Shown here one piece after another: positions 37,954-46,964 of a stretch of 64,000 nucleotides of DNA; position 1 is the stretch's first letter; the number at the start of each line of letters is the position of its first letter. The notes beneath the pieces are model-generated. The model was not told the origin of the DNA, did not search any database, and was given only the letters and a program-made list of their open reading frames with translations. Both the position numbers and the translations under genes were made by a program. The stretch lies in NCBI RefSeq assembly GCF_015291885.1, contig NZ_CP036186.1, positions 2,879,001 through 2,943,000 of the forward strand, given 5' to 3'. Source of the DNA: Stutzerimonas stutzeri. GTDB taxonomy: Bacteria > Pseudomonadota > Gammaproteobacteria > Pseudomonadales > Pseudomonadaceae.

Positions 37954-38031
37954 ATGACGCTCCCAAAAATCTCACATTCGTTCACCGCGGGCCCCACCCC
38001 GGCGACTGCGAACCAGCAGCCACGAGGTTAA
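37954..38031 (+). CDS. 25-codon leader-like open frame before wzb
   Basis: A short frame of 25 aa beginning MTLPKISHSFTAG and ending QQPRG. It has a strong ribosome-binding site (AGGAAGGA, 37942-37949) four bases before its ATG. Its stop lies four bases before the wzb ATG. The position and spacing suggest a coupled leader peptide, but no comparative support is available. It could also be a chance frame under a decayed start site. Confidence 0.3.
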   Translation: MTLPKISHSFTAGPTPATANQQPRG

Positions 38032-38035
38032 CCCC

Positions 38036-38473
38036 ATGTTCAAGAACATCTTGATCGTCTGTGTTGGAAACATCTGCCGAAGCCCCGCGGCCGAAGCGAT
38101 GTTGACACACAGACTTCGCGGCCAGGACCTGACGATCAGCTCAGCGGGTATTGGTGCATTAGTAGGTAACCCGATGGACAAGACCGCCCATGAAGTATTG
38201 CAGGACAACGGATTGGAACTCCCAACCCACTGCGCCCGCCAGGTCGACAGCCACATGCTGCACCAGGCCGACCTAATCCTTGCGATGGAGCATAGCCACA
38301 TTCAGCACATTCGCCAGATTGCACCCGAGGTGCATGGCAAAACGTTTCTCATCGGCAAATGGCAGGACGACCTGGAAATCCCAGATCCGTACCGCCAATC
38401 CAAACCCGCTTTTGAACATGTCCACAATCTCCTGACGAAATCCGTCGAGAGCTGGCTTCCTTACCTGAAATGA
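38036..38473 (+). CDS. wzb: low-molecular-weight protein tyrosine phosphatase (Wzb-like)
   Basis: A cytoplasmic phosphatase of 145 aa that removes phosphate from the tyrosine tail of the Wzc-type kinase, keeping export cycling. The P-loop CX5R is CVGNICRS (Cys9, Arg15), and the general acid Asp is in IPDPYRQSK. It ends 13 bp before the wzc start and starts after a short leader frame. The pairing with the BY-kinase gene immediately downstream supports the Wzb assignment over a general phosphatase. Confidence 0.93.
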   Translation: MFKNILIVCVGNICRSPAAEAMLTHRLRGQDLTISSAGIGALVGNPMDKTAHEVLQDNGLELPTHCARQVDSHMLHQADLILAMEHSHIQHIRQIAPEVHGKTFLIGKWQDDLEIPDPYRQSKPAFEHVHNLLTKSVESWLPYLK

Positions 38474-38486
38474 AGAAGGAACTTCG

Positions 38487-40703
38487 ATGACAACCATGCC
38501 CCGTCCAATCTATGAATCCAAAGAGGACAAGGACATCGACCTTGCCCATCTCTTTGACACGTTCATCAACAACCGCGTGCTCATCCTGGGTATCACCGGG
38601 TTCTTCGCAGCCCTGGGCATCGCCTATGCACTGCTCGCCACCCCGGTCTATCTCGCCAGCGCGATGATCCAGATCGAGCCCAAGAGCGGCTTGCCTAGCT
38701 TGACCGATGTCGTCAACAACAACCCGCCGGTGTCCCCGGCGCAAACCGAGATCGCGCTGCTCAAGTCGCGCTCCGTGGTTGGCGGTGCCGTCAGCAATCT
38801 GAATCTGGACATCATCATCACGCCTCACCACTTCCCGGTCATCGGCGGCTTTATGGCGCGTCGTTTCGAGCCGACCGAAGAAGGTGAGCTGGGCTGGCAC
38901 CCAACTGGCCTGGGCGGTTATGCCTGGGGCGGCGAGGTGCTGAAGGTCACTCAGCTGGAAGTACCGGAAAAGGTGCACGGCAAGGAGCTGACCCTCGAAG
39001 CTGCCGAGAACAACGGTTTCATCCTGCGTGACAAGGATGGCGAAGTCGTTGTGCAGGGCGTTGTCGGTGAGCCAGTGGAGAACGAAGGCTATCGAGTGAC
39101 CGTTGGCGAGCTGAATGCACGCCCGGGCACCACCTTCACCGTGATCAAGAACCGCACTTACAACACCACCGAGAGCTTCCAGCAGCGTCTGTCGGCCGCC
39201 GAGCGTGGCAAGCAGTCCGGGATCGTCAACGTGACGCTCGAGGATCCCAACCCTGAACATGCCATCCGAGTGCTGGAAGAGGTGGCAAACCTCTACGTCG
39301 AGCAGAACATTGCCCGCAATGCTGCTGAAGCGACCCAGAGCCTGGAATTCCTCAACGAGCAGATTCCGACGGTCCGTCGCCATCTTGAAGCGGCTCAAAC
39401 TGCACTGAACAAGTACCAGACCGGTTCGCGCTCAGTGGATATCACCGCCGAAACGCAGTCCGTGCTCGATCGTATCGTCGACATGGAACGCCAGATCTCC
39501 GAGCAGAACCTCAAGCGTACTGAGATGGAGCGCCGCTTCACCCGTCAGCATCCGAACTTCCAGGCGCTGATGAACCAGATCAACCAACTGCAACTGCAGA
39601 AGGAAGAACTGGAGAAGCAGATCGGCACCCTGCCATCGACCCAGCAGGAACTGCTGCGCTTGACCCGCGACGTGGAAGTTTCCTCGGAAACCTACTCCAT
39701 GCTGCTGAACAAGACTCAGGAACTGGACATCATCCGCGCAGGTACCGTGGGTAATGTGCGCATCATTGACCACGCGGCTGCCGACCTGGAAAACCCGGTC
39801 AAGCCGAACAAGCCTCTGGTTGTGATCGTCGTTACTTTGCTGGGCGCCCTGCTCGCTACCGCCTTCGTCTATGTTCGTGAAGCGCTCAAGCGCGGCGTGG
39901 AAAACCCTGAAGACATCGAGCGCACCGGCACCCCGGTATATGCCTCGATTCCGTTCACCGAGAAGCAGGCTGTACTGGAAAAACGCCTGGCCAACTTCAA
40001 GCGTGACAAGAGCACGGCTTCTTACCTGCTGACGGTCAACGACCCGGCCGACCTCGCCACCGAAGCCATGCGCAGCCTGCGCACCAGCCTGCACTTCGCG
40101 ATGATCGAGGCCAAGAACAACGTACTGATGATCACCGGCCCGAGCCCGGCGGTAGGTAAGTCGTTCGTCACCACCAACCTCGCCGCGGTCGTCGCTCAAT
40201 CCGGCAAGCGCGTGCTGCTGGTCGACGCCGACATGCGCAAGGGCTACCTGCACAAGGTCATGCGCTGTGACGGTGACAAGGGTCTGTCCGACATCCTTTC
40301 CGGCCGCATCACCCTGTTCGATGCCATCCAGAAGACTCAGTTGAACAACCTGCACGTGATCACTCACGGCCAGCTGCCACCGAACCCGTCTGAGCTGTTG
40401 ATGCACGAGAACTTCTCTCGCTTCGTCAAAGAGATCAGCCACATGTACGACCTGGTGATCTTCGATACCCCGCCGATTTTGGCGGTCACCGATGCAGCGC
40501 TGGTCGGCAGCCAGGCAGGTACTACGCTGATGGTCACCCGCTACGGCCTGAACGGTGTGAAGGAAATCGAAGCGGCCAAGCGTCGCCTCGAGCAGAACGG
40601 CCTGATGGTAAAAGGCGTGATCTTCAACGCCGTCGTACGCAAGGCGTCTACCTACGGCGAGTACGGTTACTACCAGTACGAATACGCCAGCACCACCAAA
40701 TAA
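38487..40703 (+). CDS. wzc: Wzc-like polysaccharide co-polymerase and tyrosine autokinase
   Basis: An inner-membrane protein of 738 aa controlling chain length and export. It has a Wzz domain with helices at about 32-54 and 443-463, and a long periplasmic coiled-coil region between them. The cytoplasmic BY-kinase has Walker A GPSPAVGKS (551-559), Walker A' LLVDADM (577-583) and Walker B LVIFDTPP. A C-terminal cluster of six tyrosines lies at residues 723-733 and is the autophosphorylation tail. All features of an active P2b co-polymerase are present. Confidence 0.94.
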   Translation: MTTMPRPIYESKEDKDIDLAHLFDTFINNRVLILGITGFFAALGIAYALLATPVYLASAMIQIEPKSGLPSLTDVVNNNPPVSPAQTEIALLKSRSVVGGAVSNLNLDIIITPHHFPVIGGFMARRFEPTEEGELGWHPTGLGGYAWGGEVLKVTQLEVPEKVHGKELTLEAAENNGFILRDKDGEVVVQGVVGEPVENEGYRVTVGELNARPGTTFTVIKNRTYNTTESFQQRLSAAERGKQSGIVNVTLEDPNPEHAIRVLEEVANLYVEQNIARNAAEATQSLEFLNEQIPTVRRHLEAAQTALNKYQTGSRSVDITAETQSVLDRIVDMERQISEQNLKRTEMERRFTRQHPNFQALMNQINQLQLQKEELEKQIGTLPSTQQELLRLTRDVEVSSETYSMLLNKTQELDIIRAGTVGNVRIIDHAAADLENPVKPNKPLVVIVVTLLGALLATAFVYVREALKRGVENPEDIERTGTPVYASIPFTEKQAVLEKRLANFKRDKSTASYLLTVNDPADLATEAMRSLRTSLHFAMIEAKNNVLMITGPSPAVGKSFVTTNLAAVVAQSGKRVLLVDADMRKGYLHKVMRCDGDKGLSDILSGRITLFDAIQKTQLNNLHVITHGQLPPNPSELLMHENFSRFVKEISHMYDLVIFDTPPILAVTDAALVGSQAGTTLMVTRYGLNGVKEIEAAKRRLEQNGLMVKGVIFNAVVRKASTYGEYGYYQYEYASTTK

Positions 40704-40713
40704 AGTGATTCGT

Positions 40714-40737
40714 ATGGCGACGGAACCCCGTCGCCAT
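40714..40737 (+). terminator. strong hairpin between wzc and the GH5 gene
   Basis: ATGGCGACGG and CCGTCGCCAT form a perfect 10-bp stem with a 4-nt loop, 10 bp after the wzc stop. A CCCCTTTTTATT stretch lies about 17 nt further on rather than directly after the stem. It may be a partial terminator that lowers expression of downstream genes, or an RNase-protecting structure. Confidence 0.5.
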
Positions 40738-40830
40738 GCCGAACACCGCATTCACCCCTTTTTATTCAACTGCCTAACAACTGGCCTTTCGAGCGTCAGT
40801 ATTTTTTTTGCCTGAGGATAGGTGCTAGCG

Positions 40831-41910
40831 ATGACCAGACACCCCAACCGGCCAGTAGGACGCGCAACACGACTGGCTCTGGCGCTGGTTGCCACACTGA
40901 CCGCTGCCGGCGCATGCGCTACCGATTGGCCGACTTCAGACAAGGGCCTGGCCCTGCTCGGGGTCAATATCTCTGGCGCCGGATTTGCCCCGCACGTGAC
41001 TCCGGGCAAGAACGGCACGAACTACTTCTATCCGGAAAAAAAGCACTTCAAGTACTACGCCGATCAGGGCATTCGCCTGATTCGCTTTCCGTTCATCTGG
41101 GAGCGAGTTCAACACTCGCTCGACAAAGGATTGAACTTCGATCAGATCCGGTTGTTGAAGAAGACCCTGGATCTGGCCGCCATGAACGGCCAGAAGGTCA
41201 TTCTGGACATGCATAACTATGGTCGTTACCACGGCGAACTCATCGGTTCGAGCAAAGTGCCCTACGAGGCTTATGCAGCGGTGTGGCGCCAACTGGCAGA
41301 ACACTTCAAGGGCCATCGCGGCCTGCTGGGCTACGACATCATGAACGAACCCCACGGCACAGTAGGCCTCTGGCCTGGCGCCGCCCAGGCGGCGGTCGAC
41401 GCAATCCGCGAGGTGGACGACCAGACCTTGATCTTCGTCGAGGGCGAACGCTGGTCTAGCGCTTATCACTGGCCGCAGGTGAATGCCAACTTCCTCATCA
41501 ACGACCCGGCTGACCGCATCGTCTACGAAGCGCACCTGTACTTCGATCAGGATTTTTCCGGCAAGTACATGGAGAAGACCAGCCGCGACATTGACCCGAT
41601 GATTGGCGTCGAACGAGCCCGCCCCTTCATCGAGTGGCTGAAGAAGCACGGCCAGAAAGGCTTTCTCGGCGAATACGGCATTCCCGACGACCTGCCCGAA
41701 GCAGCCGAGGCGATGGACAACCTGCTCGCCTACCTCAATGACAACTGCGTACCTAGTGCGTACTGGGCCGGTGGCCCCGGGTGGGGCACCTACAGGCTTT
41801 CGATAGAGCCACGCGACGGTAAGCACCGTCCGCAAATGGAGCTAATGCGCAAACACCTGGCGAACGATTGCACTGCCATTGGTCCAACCCCTTCGCAAAA
41901 CGCTGACTGA
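40831..41910 (+). CDS. secreted glycoside hydrolase family 5 enzyme
   Basis: A protein of about 359 aa with a signal peptide (RATRLALALVATLTAAGACA) and a GH5 TIM-barrel domain. The acid/base glutamate is in DIMNEPHG (Glu about 173) and the nucleophile glutamate is in FLGEYGIP (about 281). Other GH5 signatures are RLIRFPFIWERVQ and LDMHNYGRYHG. In an exopolysaccharide operon such an enzyme probably trims or clears polymer in the periplasm, as BcsZ and PslG do for cellulose and Psl. The start at 40831 is chosen over a GTG at 40822 on ribosome-binding-site spacing. Confidence 0.9.
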   Translation: MTRHPNRPVGRATRLALALVATLTAAGACATDWPTSDKGLALLGVNISGAGFAPHVTPGKNGTNYFYPEKKHFKYYADQGIRLIRFPFIWERVQHSLDKGLNFDQIRLLKKTLDLAAMNGQKVILDMHNYGRYHGELIGSSKVPYEAYAAVWRQLAEHFKGHRGLLGYDIMNEPHGTVGLWPGAAQAAVDAIREVDDQTLIFVEGERWSSAYHWPQVNANFLINDPADRIVYEAHLYFDQDFSGKYMEKTSRDIDPMIGVERARPFIEWLKKHGQKGFLGEYGIPDDLPEAAEAMDNLLAYLNDNCVPSAYWAGGPGWGTYRLSIEPRDGKHRPQMELMRKHLANDCTAIGPTPSQNAD

Positions 41911-41928
41911 TTCTGGAGTGACTCGAAC

Positions 41929-43116
41929 ATGAAATTCGGACTGCTATGGCACTCATTCTCATCCGGCAACCTCGGGGTTGGCGCGTTGAGTATTTCCAAC
42001 ATGCTGCTGATCGACCAGGCCGCCCGCAACTGCGGAATCACGCCCGAATTCCTGATCATCGGTTCGTCCGGGCCTTGTGACTATCCACCATCTACCGAGC
42101 GCTTCAAGTACGAGTTCATCGAGTTCAACGAGAAGGCGTTGCTCAAGAATCCCCATGGCCTTTACCAGGCGATCAGCTCCTGTGACGCGGTATTCGATAT
42201 CGGTGAGGGCGATAGCTTCTCCGATATCTACGGTGCCAAGCGCCTGATCAAGCTGTTGGTCAGCAAGGGGATGGCGCTCGGTGGCCGCGTGCCGCTGATT
42301 CTCTCGCCGCAGACCATTGGCCCGTTCAAGGCTGACTGGGCAACCAAGACATCGGCATGGGCCATGAAGAAAAGCACCATGGTCTTTGCACGTGACCATC
42401 AGTCCTTCGATGTGCTCAAGCAACTCGACACGCCGAACCGTGACGAAGTCATAGACGTCGCCTTTGCCCTGCCCTTCGAACGCAAGACCGAGCATCGAGA
42501 CCCGAACAAGCTGGCCGTTGGCTTGAGCGTTTCGGCGCTGCTGCATCACGGTGGTTACGAAGGCAGTGTCAACCAGTTCGGTCTGCGAGCCGACTACAAG
42601 GCGCTCACCGACCGCCTGATTCGCACCCTGCTCGAGCGCGGCCATGAAGTGCACCTGGTACCCCACGTGATCCCGACCGGATTTGCAGCCGAGGACGACT
42701 ACACGGTCTCCGAGGAACTGCGGCAGCAGTACCCGGAGCTCAAGCTGGCTCCGCGCTTCAAGGGTCCGATCGAAGCCAAGTCGTACATCAGTGGCATGGA
42801 TTTCTTCGTTGGCGCGCGCATGCACGCCACCATCGGCGCATTCTCCGCCGGCGTCCCGGTCGTGCCCCTGGCGTACAGCCGCAAGTTTGCCGGTCTTTAT
42901 CAGTCGCTCGATTATCACCGCGTCGTCGACCTCAAAACCGAGGGCACAGACAGCGCGCTGGAGTTGGTGCTATCCCACCTGGACAACCGTGAACAGCTCA
43001 AGGCCGAGGTCGCTGCCAGTGGTGTGATCATCCGCCGCAAGCTGGATGCCTACAGCGCGGCGCTAGAGCAGATCCTGATGTCGCTGCAACAGCCTCAGGC
43101 TGCGAACCAGAACTAA
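41929..43116 (+). CDS. polysaccharide pyruvyl transferase family protein
   Basis: A protein of 395 aa of the CsaB/WcaK family, which adds pyruvate ketals from phosphoenolpyruvate to sugars. The sequence shows two Rossmann-like halves: an N-terminal FGLLWHSFSSGNLGVGALSI, the acidic site DIGEGDSFSDIYG, a middle LSPQTIGPFKADWA, and the C-terminal GARMHATIGAFSAGVPVVPLAYSRKFAGLY (the R-x-H motif of the family). It precedes the flippase gene with 2 bp between them. Pyruvylation would add negative charge to the polymer. The acceptor sugar is unknown. Confidence 0.9.
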   Translation: MKFGLLWHSFSSGNLGVGALSISNMLLIDQAARNCGITPEFLIIGSSGPCDYPPSTERFKYEFIEFNEKALLKNPHGLYQAISSCDAVFDIGEGDSFSDIYGAKRLIKLLVSKGMALGGRVPLILSPQTIGPFKADWATKTSAWAMKKSTMVFARDHQSFDVLKQLDTPNRDEVIDVAFALPFERKTEHRDPNKLAVGLSVSALLHHGGYEGSVNQFGLRADYKALTDRLIRTLLERGHEVHLVPHVIPTGFAAEDDYTVSEELRQQYPELKLAPRFKGPIEAKSYISGMDFFVGARMHATIGAFSAGVPVVPLAYSRKFAGLYQSLDYHRVVDLKTEGTDSALELVLSHLDNREQLKAEVAASGVIIRRKLDAYSAALEQILMSLQQPQAANQN

Positions 43117-43118
43117 CC

Positions 43119-44351
43119 ATGCGCGATCATGCCCTGATGGGGGTTACCACGGCGGCTCGGACCGCCGTGCAGCTCGGTACTCTGCTAATCCTTGCGCGAA
43201 CCCTGGGGCCGAGCGACTTCGGTTTCATTTCACTCGTGATCACCTGGTCGACCATTGTCGCTCTGGTGACCGACTACGGTTTCGGTATGCGCGCACTGCG
43301 CGACATCGGTGCCGAGCGCCATCGTGCGGGCGAGATCATGTCTGCGAGCCTGGCGGCGAAGTCCGTACTGGTGCTGCCGGCTTGTGTCGTGCTGCTCCCG
43401 GTTATTCTCTTCGCGCTCGACCTGCACACCACCGAGCGCTTCGCTGCGGTGCTGTTTCTGCTTGGCACCCTGGCCTCTTCCTATGGGGATCTGGGGCTTA
43501 CGGTATTTCGCAGCATCGGTCAGTTCCATCGCGAAACGAAGATCGTCGTGGCCACTGCGCTGGTGCATTTCGTACTCATCGGCGCAGCAATTCTGTTGCA
43601 CAACGACGTATTGGCCATTGGTGCTGCGTTTCTGCTGTCGCGGCTGATCTATGCGGTGTTCGCTCTACGTGCGCTGTCGAAGATCCTCGCGCTGGGCGGC
43701 ATTTTGCGCAGCTCCTGGCGGGTACTGGCAGAGCGCTTCAGGTCCTCCACCAGCTTCGCCATCGACAGCGGCGCCACCAACATCTTTGCCCAGCTCGACG
43801 TCATTTTGGTCAACCACCTCGCCGGCCGCGAAGCTGCAGGCATCTACTTTGCCGGCTCGCGCCTGATTCAGGGCGCGGTGCCCTTCAGCGTCTTGCTGGC
43901 CAGCGTGCATATCCCACGCTTCGCTTATCAGCTGCACAACAAGACGGCCGGGCTGTTCCGCTACGGCGTCCGCATCCTCGGCGAATACGCCGGCATGGGT
44001 CTGATCTTCGCCCTGGCGTTCTTCTTTATCGGGCCGCTGTTCACCGACTACTTCCTCGGCGCCGAGTACGCCGAACTGAACACCCTTTGGCTGGCGTTCG
44101 CCTGCTTTACCGCGGCGCGTTTCGTCGCCGCGGGGTTGGGCGTGCAGCTGATGGCCATGGGCACGGGCTTTCTGCGCACCTTCGGCATCATCGCCTCGGG
44201 CGTGATCACGGTGGCCTGTTATTGGATTTTCATCCCGTCGCACGGGATACAGGCGGCGCCTTGGGTGTCCACTCTGGGCATGGTCGTCCTGACGCTTATC
44301 TACGGTTATGCGGTGCTCAACATCTACCGCAAGCAACGGCAACCCGCATGA
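43119..44351 (+). CDS. wzx: Wzx-type oligosaccharide flippase
   Basis: A membrane protein of 410 aa with about 12 hydrophobic helices and a polysaccharide-synthase (MATE/MOP-like) character. Segments include GVTTAARTAVQLGTLLILARTLGPSDFGFISLV, FAIDSGATNIFAQLDVILVNHLAGREAAGIYFAGSRL and PLFTDYFLGAEY. It should flip the lipid-linked repeat unit to the periplasmic face. It starts 2 bp after the pyruvyl transferase gene, so the unit is probably decorated before it is flipped. Substrate specificity cannot be read. Confidence 0.9.
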   Translation: MRDHALMGVTTAARTAVQLGTLLILARTLGPSDFGFISLVITWSTIVALVTDYGFGMRALRDIGAERHRAGEIMSASLAAKSVLVLPACVVLLPVILFALDLHTTERFAAVLFLLGTLASSYGDLGLTVFRSIGQFHRETKIVVATALVHFVLIGAAILLHNDVLAIGAAFLLSRLIYAVFALRALSKILALGGILRSSWRVLAERFRSSTSFAIDSGATNIFAQLDVILVNHLAGREAAGIYFAGSRLIQGAVPFSVLLASVHIPRFAYQLHNKTAGLFRYGVRILGEYAGMGLIFALAFFFIGPLFTDYFLGAEYAELNTLWLAFACFTAARFVAAGLGVQLMAMGTGFLRTFGIIASGVITVACYWIFIPSHGIQAAPWVSTLGMVVLTLIYGYAVLNIYRKQRQPA

Positions 44352-44415
44352 CCGCACTCGTTAAATACTGCCAGTCGCGCAACGCGCGTGGCTGGCCGCT
44401 CAAGGGAAGGCAGGT

Positions 44416-45666
44416 ATGAAAGCTCTATTGAATCGCGTGCTCAACAACGACCTGTGCAGCGGCTGCGGCATGTGCAGCTCGGTGGCTGACGACGACGCCA
44501 TCAAGATCCGCCTGACCGGCGATGGCTACCACCGCCCGGTGCTCAACGACCAGTATCAGAACAGGCCGGTCGCCAATGAGCAGACCAGCGCGGCATTCGC
44601 CAAATCCTGCCCGGCGCTGAACCTGGATATTCGCCCCTACAAGTCGGCGAACTATCACCCGATCTGGGGCGAAATCCTCGACACCATGAAGGGCTATGCG
44701 ACCGACAATGAAATCCGCCAGGCCGGCTCGTCCGGCGGGGTTATTTCGGCACTGGCGCAGTACTGCCTGGAAAACAAGTTGGTCGACGGCGTAATCCAGA
44801 TCCAGGCCTCGCAAACCGATCCGTTGGAGAACGTCGCCACGATCAGCCGCTCTCGGCAGAACATCATCGCCTCGTCCGGTTCGCGCTATGCGCCGGCCAG
44901 CCCAGGTGAAGCGCTGAAATGGGTCGCCATGTCCACCGAGAAGTACCTCTTCATCGGCAAGCCATGCGATGCCGCGGCAGTGCGCCAGATGCAGCAACAC
45001 GACCCGCGCCTCAAGCAGAACATCCCGTACATCGTCTCCTTTATGTGCGCCGGTACGCCGAGCCTGCAGGGCACCGAGCAGGTGCTGGAAAAACTGGAGG
45101 CCAAGCGCAGCGAGGTCACCTCCTTCCGCTACCGCGGTGACGGCTGGCCGGGTCTGACCAAGGCCACCCTGGCCAATGGCGACGAGCGCACCATGACCTA
45201 CAACGACTCATGGGGAAAAGTGCTCAACCGCCACCTGCAGACGCGCTGCAAGATCTGCCCGGATGGCATCGGTGAGTTCGCCGACATCGTCTGCGCAGAC
45301 GGCTGGGAAGGCGACGAAAAGGGCTACCCCTCCTTCGAAGAGCGTGAGGGCAATTCGCTGATTCTGGTACGTACCGCAAAAGGTCGCGAACTTTTTCGCA
45401 ACGCGGAGGCTGATGGCGTTGTCAAAGCGGAAGCTTTCGATACGAACAGCATCTTCGCCATCCAGCCGTTCCAGTACTACCGCCGCACGACGATCCTGCC
45501 GCGGCTGTTGGCGATGAAGCTGCTGCTGCTCAAAACCCCTTCGTACAAAGGCTTCGAGCTTGGCAAAGGGGTAAAGGAGATCGGGTTCTATCAGAGCTTC
45601 AAGGCGTTCACCGGTCTGCTGGTGCGACGCAAGAAGATCAAGAAGCGGGCGCTGGAAACAGCTTGA
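44416..45666 (+). CDS. FrhB/FdhB-type iron-sulfur flavoprotein in polysaccharide locus
   Basis: A protein of 416 aa of the coenzyme F420 hydrogenase/dehydrogenase beta-subunit family. An N-terminal cluster CSGCGMC (Cys14, 17, 20) plus Cys65 in KSCPAL can hold a 4Fe-4S centre. A second cysteine set lies near residue 275 (RCKICPDG) and Cys in DIVCADGW. GSSGGVISALAQYCLE and RYAPASPGEALKWV are family motifs. Pseudomonads are not expected to rely on F420 here, and related genes are known next to pyruvyl transferases in capsule clusters of other bacteria. The reaction is unknown; a redox modification of a sugar is a guess. Confidence 0.85.
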   Translation: MKALLNRVLNNDLCSGCGMCSSVADDDAIKIRLTGDGYHRPVLNDQYQNRPVANEQTSAAFAKSCPALNLDIRPYKSANYHPIWGEILDTMKGYATDNEIRQAGSSGGVISALAQYCLENKLVDGVIQIQASQTDPLENVATISRSRQNIIASSGSRYAPASPGEALKWVAMSTEKYLFIGKPCDAAAVRQMQQHDPRLKQNIPYIVSFMCAGTPSLQGTEQVLEKLEAKRSEVTSFRYRGDGWPGLTKATLANGDERTMTYNDSWGKVLNRHLQTRCKICPDGIGEFADIVCADGWEGDEKGYPSFEEREGNSLILVRTAKGRELFRNAEADGVVKAEAFDTNSIFAIQPFQYYRRTTILPRLLAMKLLLLKTPSYKGFELGKGVKEIGFYQSFKAFTGLLVRRKKIKKRALETA

Positions 45667-45710
45667 ATAGCTGCTGCGCTCAAGGAACCAATACCTAAGG
45701 ACTCAGGTTG

Positions 45711-46964
45711 ATGACAAATTTCGGCTCACGCTTCTTCTTTTTTCCGCTGTTGATTCTGGCGTTGATCCTGCACTTCTCGGTGTTCGGTGACAGCCCCCAC
45801 AACCCCTACGGCATCAAGGGGCTGAACGAGCTGTACCTGGCGGTCAGCATCCTGTTCACCATTCTTTTGCTGTTGGCATCGTCAGAAAACGCGCCGCGTG
45901 AATTTCGCATCCTCATGTACTACTGCTTTTACACCGCAGTGGTTTTCTTGGTCCTGCCCGCGATTTTTGCGTATTACACCTACGGTCAACCGATCGTCTT
46001 CGGCCTTATCGAAGAGCGGCGCGTATTGTTCTGCCTTGGCTTTGCTCCGCTGCTGTTCCTTGGCAAGCGGGTCAGTACGCTGCAGTTCGAGCGAGGCCTG
46101 CTTTATGCAGCGCTGATCGCCGCCTTTTTCTCTTGGTGCTTCAAGTTCGGCGTGATCCCGGATATGCGCCTTGAAGTACGCTCCGATGACCGTCCGGATC
46201 GCTCGTCCATCGGGCCTTACCTGATCTGTTTCGGTTATTTCTACTGCATCCAGATCTGGTCGAAAGGCGCCTCGCCAATCAACGGCGCGGCACGCAACAA
46301 GACCCTGTACATGGTGATTGCCGCCCTGCTCCTGCTGACCCTGGTGTTTGCCACCCAGACCCGTCAGTTGATCGTGCTGTGCCTGTTGTTCACGCTCTTC
46401 TGCCTGCGCGCCAAAGCGGTTATCTGGGCAGCTTCGCTATCGATTCTGCTCTCGCCGTTCTATCTGTACCCAAGCCTGCTTGAGGTTCTCGGCCTGAATA
46501 CCGAGTTCTACGACAGCACGCTCGAAGGCGTAGAGGACGGTGTGCGGACGCACACCATCGCCTCGATTTTCGCCCATCTGGATGGGGTGAACTGGCTGCC
46601 CAGCGGGTCGCTGTCGCTGATGTGGCAGGACGGCTTCATCCCCTATTTTGGCGAGCACTTCTTCCTGTCGGACGTCGGAATCTTCGGCACGCTGTTCCGC
46701 TTCGGTTTCCTCACATTCCTCCTTATCCCGATGACGCTGTTCGTCTATCAGCGCATCGCGAAGAACATCACCGCCGACATGGCCTTCATCTACTCGACGA
46801 TTCTGGCGTTCTTCGTCATCTGGCCACTCAATGGCTTGTTCGAGTACGGCCAGCCGATCATCACGATGCTGTTCGTCATTCACGCCCTCAAGGCCCGTCA
46901 CCTTCGCAGCCAGGAACTCATCCATGAACGTCGCGCTTATCCTCAACTACAAGGCAGCTACTGA
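45711..46964 (+). CDS. O-antigen/EPS polymerase-like membrane protein (Wzy)
   Basis: A very hydrophobic protein of about 417 aa with roughly 10-12 helices (for example FGSRFFFFPLLILALILHFSVFG, LYMVIAALLLLTLVFATQTRQLIVLCLLFTLF). A larger loop between late helices contains SIFAHLDGVNWLPSGSLSLMWQDGFIPYFGEHFF. Wzy polymerases share little sequence, so the call rests on topology and its place among wzx, glycosyltransferases and wza. A TTG at 45708 directly before the ATG is ignored. The 3' end overlaps the next gene by 41 bp. Confidence 0.75.
   Translation: MTNFGSRFFFFPLLILALILHFSVFGDSPHNPYGIKGLNELYLAVSILFTILLLLASSENAPREFRILMYYCFYTAVVFLVLPAIFAYYTYGQPIVFGLIEERRVLFCLGFAPLLFLGKRVSTLQFERGLLYAALIAAFFSWCFKFGVIPDMRLEVRSDDRPDRSSIGPYLICFGYFYCIQIWSKGASPINGAARNKTLYMVIAALLLLTLVFATQTRQLIVLCLLFTLFCLRAKAVIWAASLSILLSPFYLYPSLLEVLGLNTEFYDSTLEGVEDGVRTHTIASIFAHLDGVNWLPSGSLSLMWQDGFIPYFGEHFFLSDVGIFGTLFRFGFLTFLLIPMTLFVYQRIAKNITADMAFIYSTILAFFVIWPLNGLFEYGQPIITMLFVIHALKARHLRSQELIHERRAYPQLQGSY

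Noticed and set aside
39432..40751. 439-codon minus-strand frame
   Set aside because: It is antisense to wzc; composition (many Val, Gln, His) is typical of shadow frames in GC-rich DNA.
43382..44419. 345-codon alternative plus-strand frame inside wzx
   Set aside because: Arg/His/Ala-rich with no domain, while the wzx frame gives clean membrane helices.
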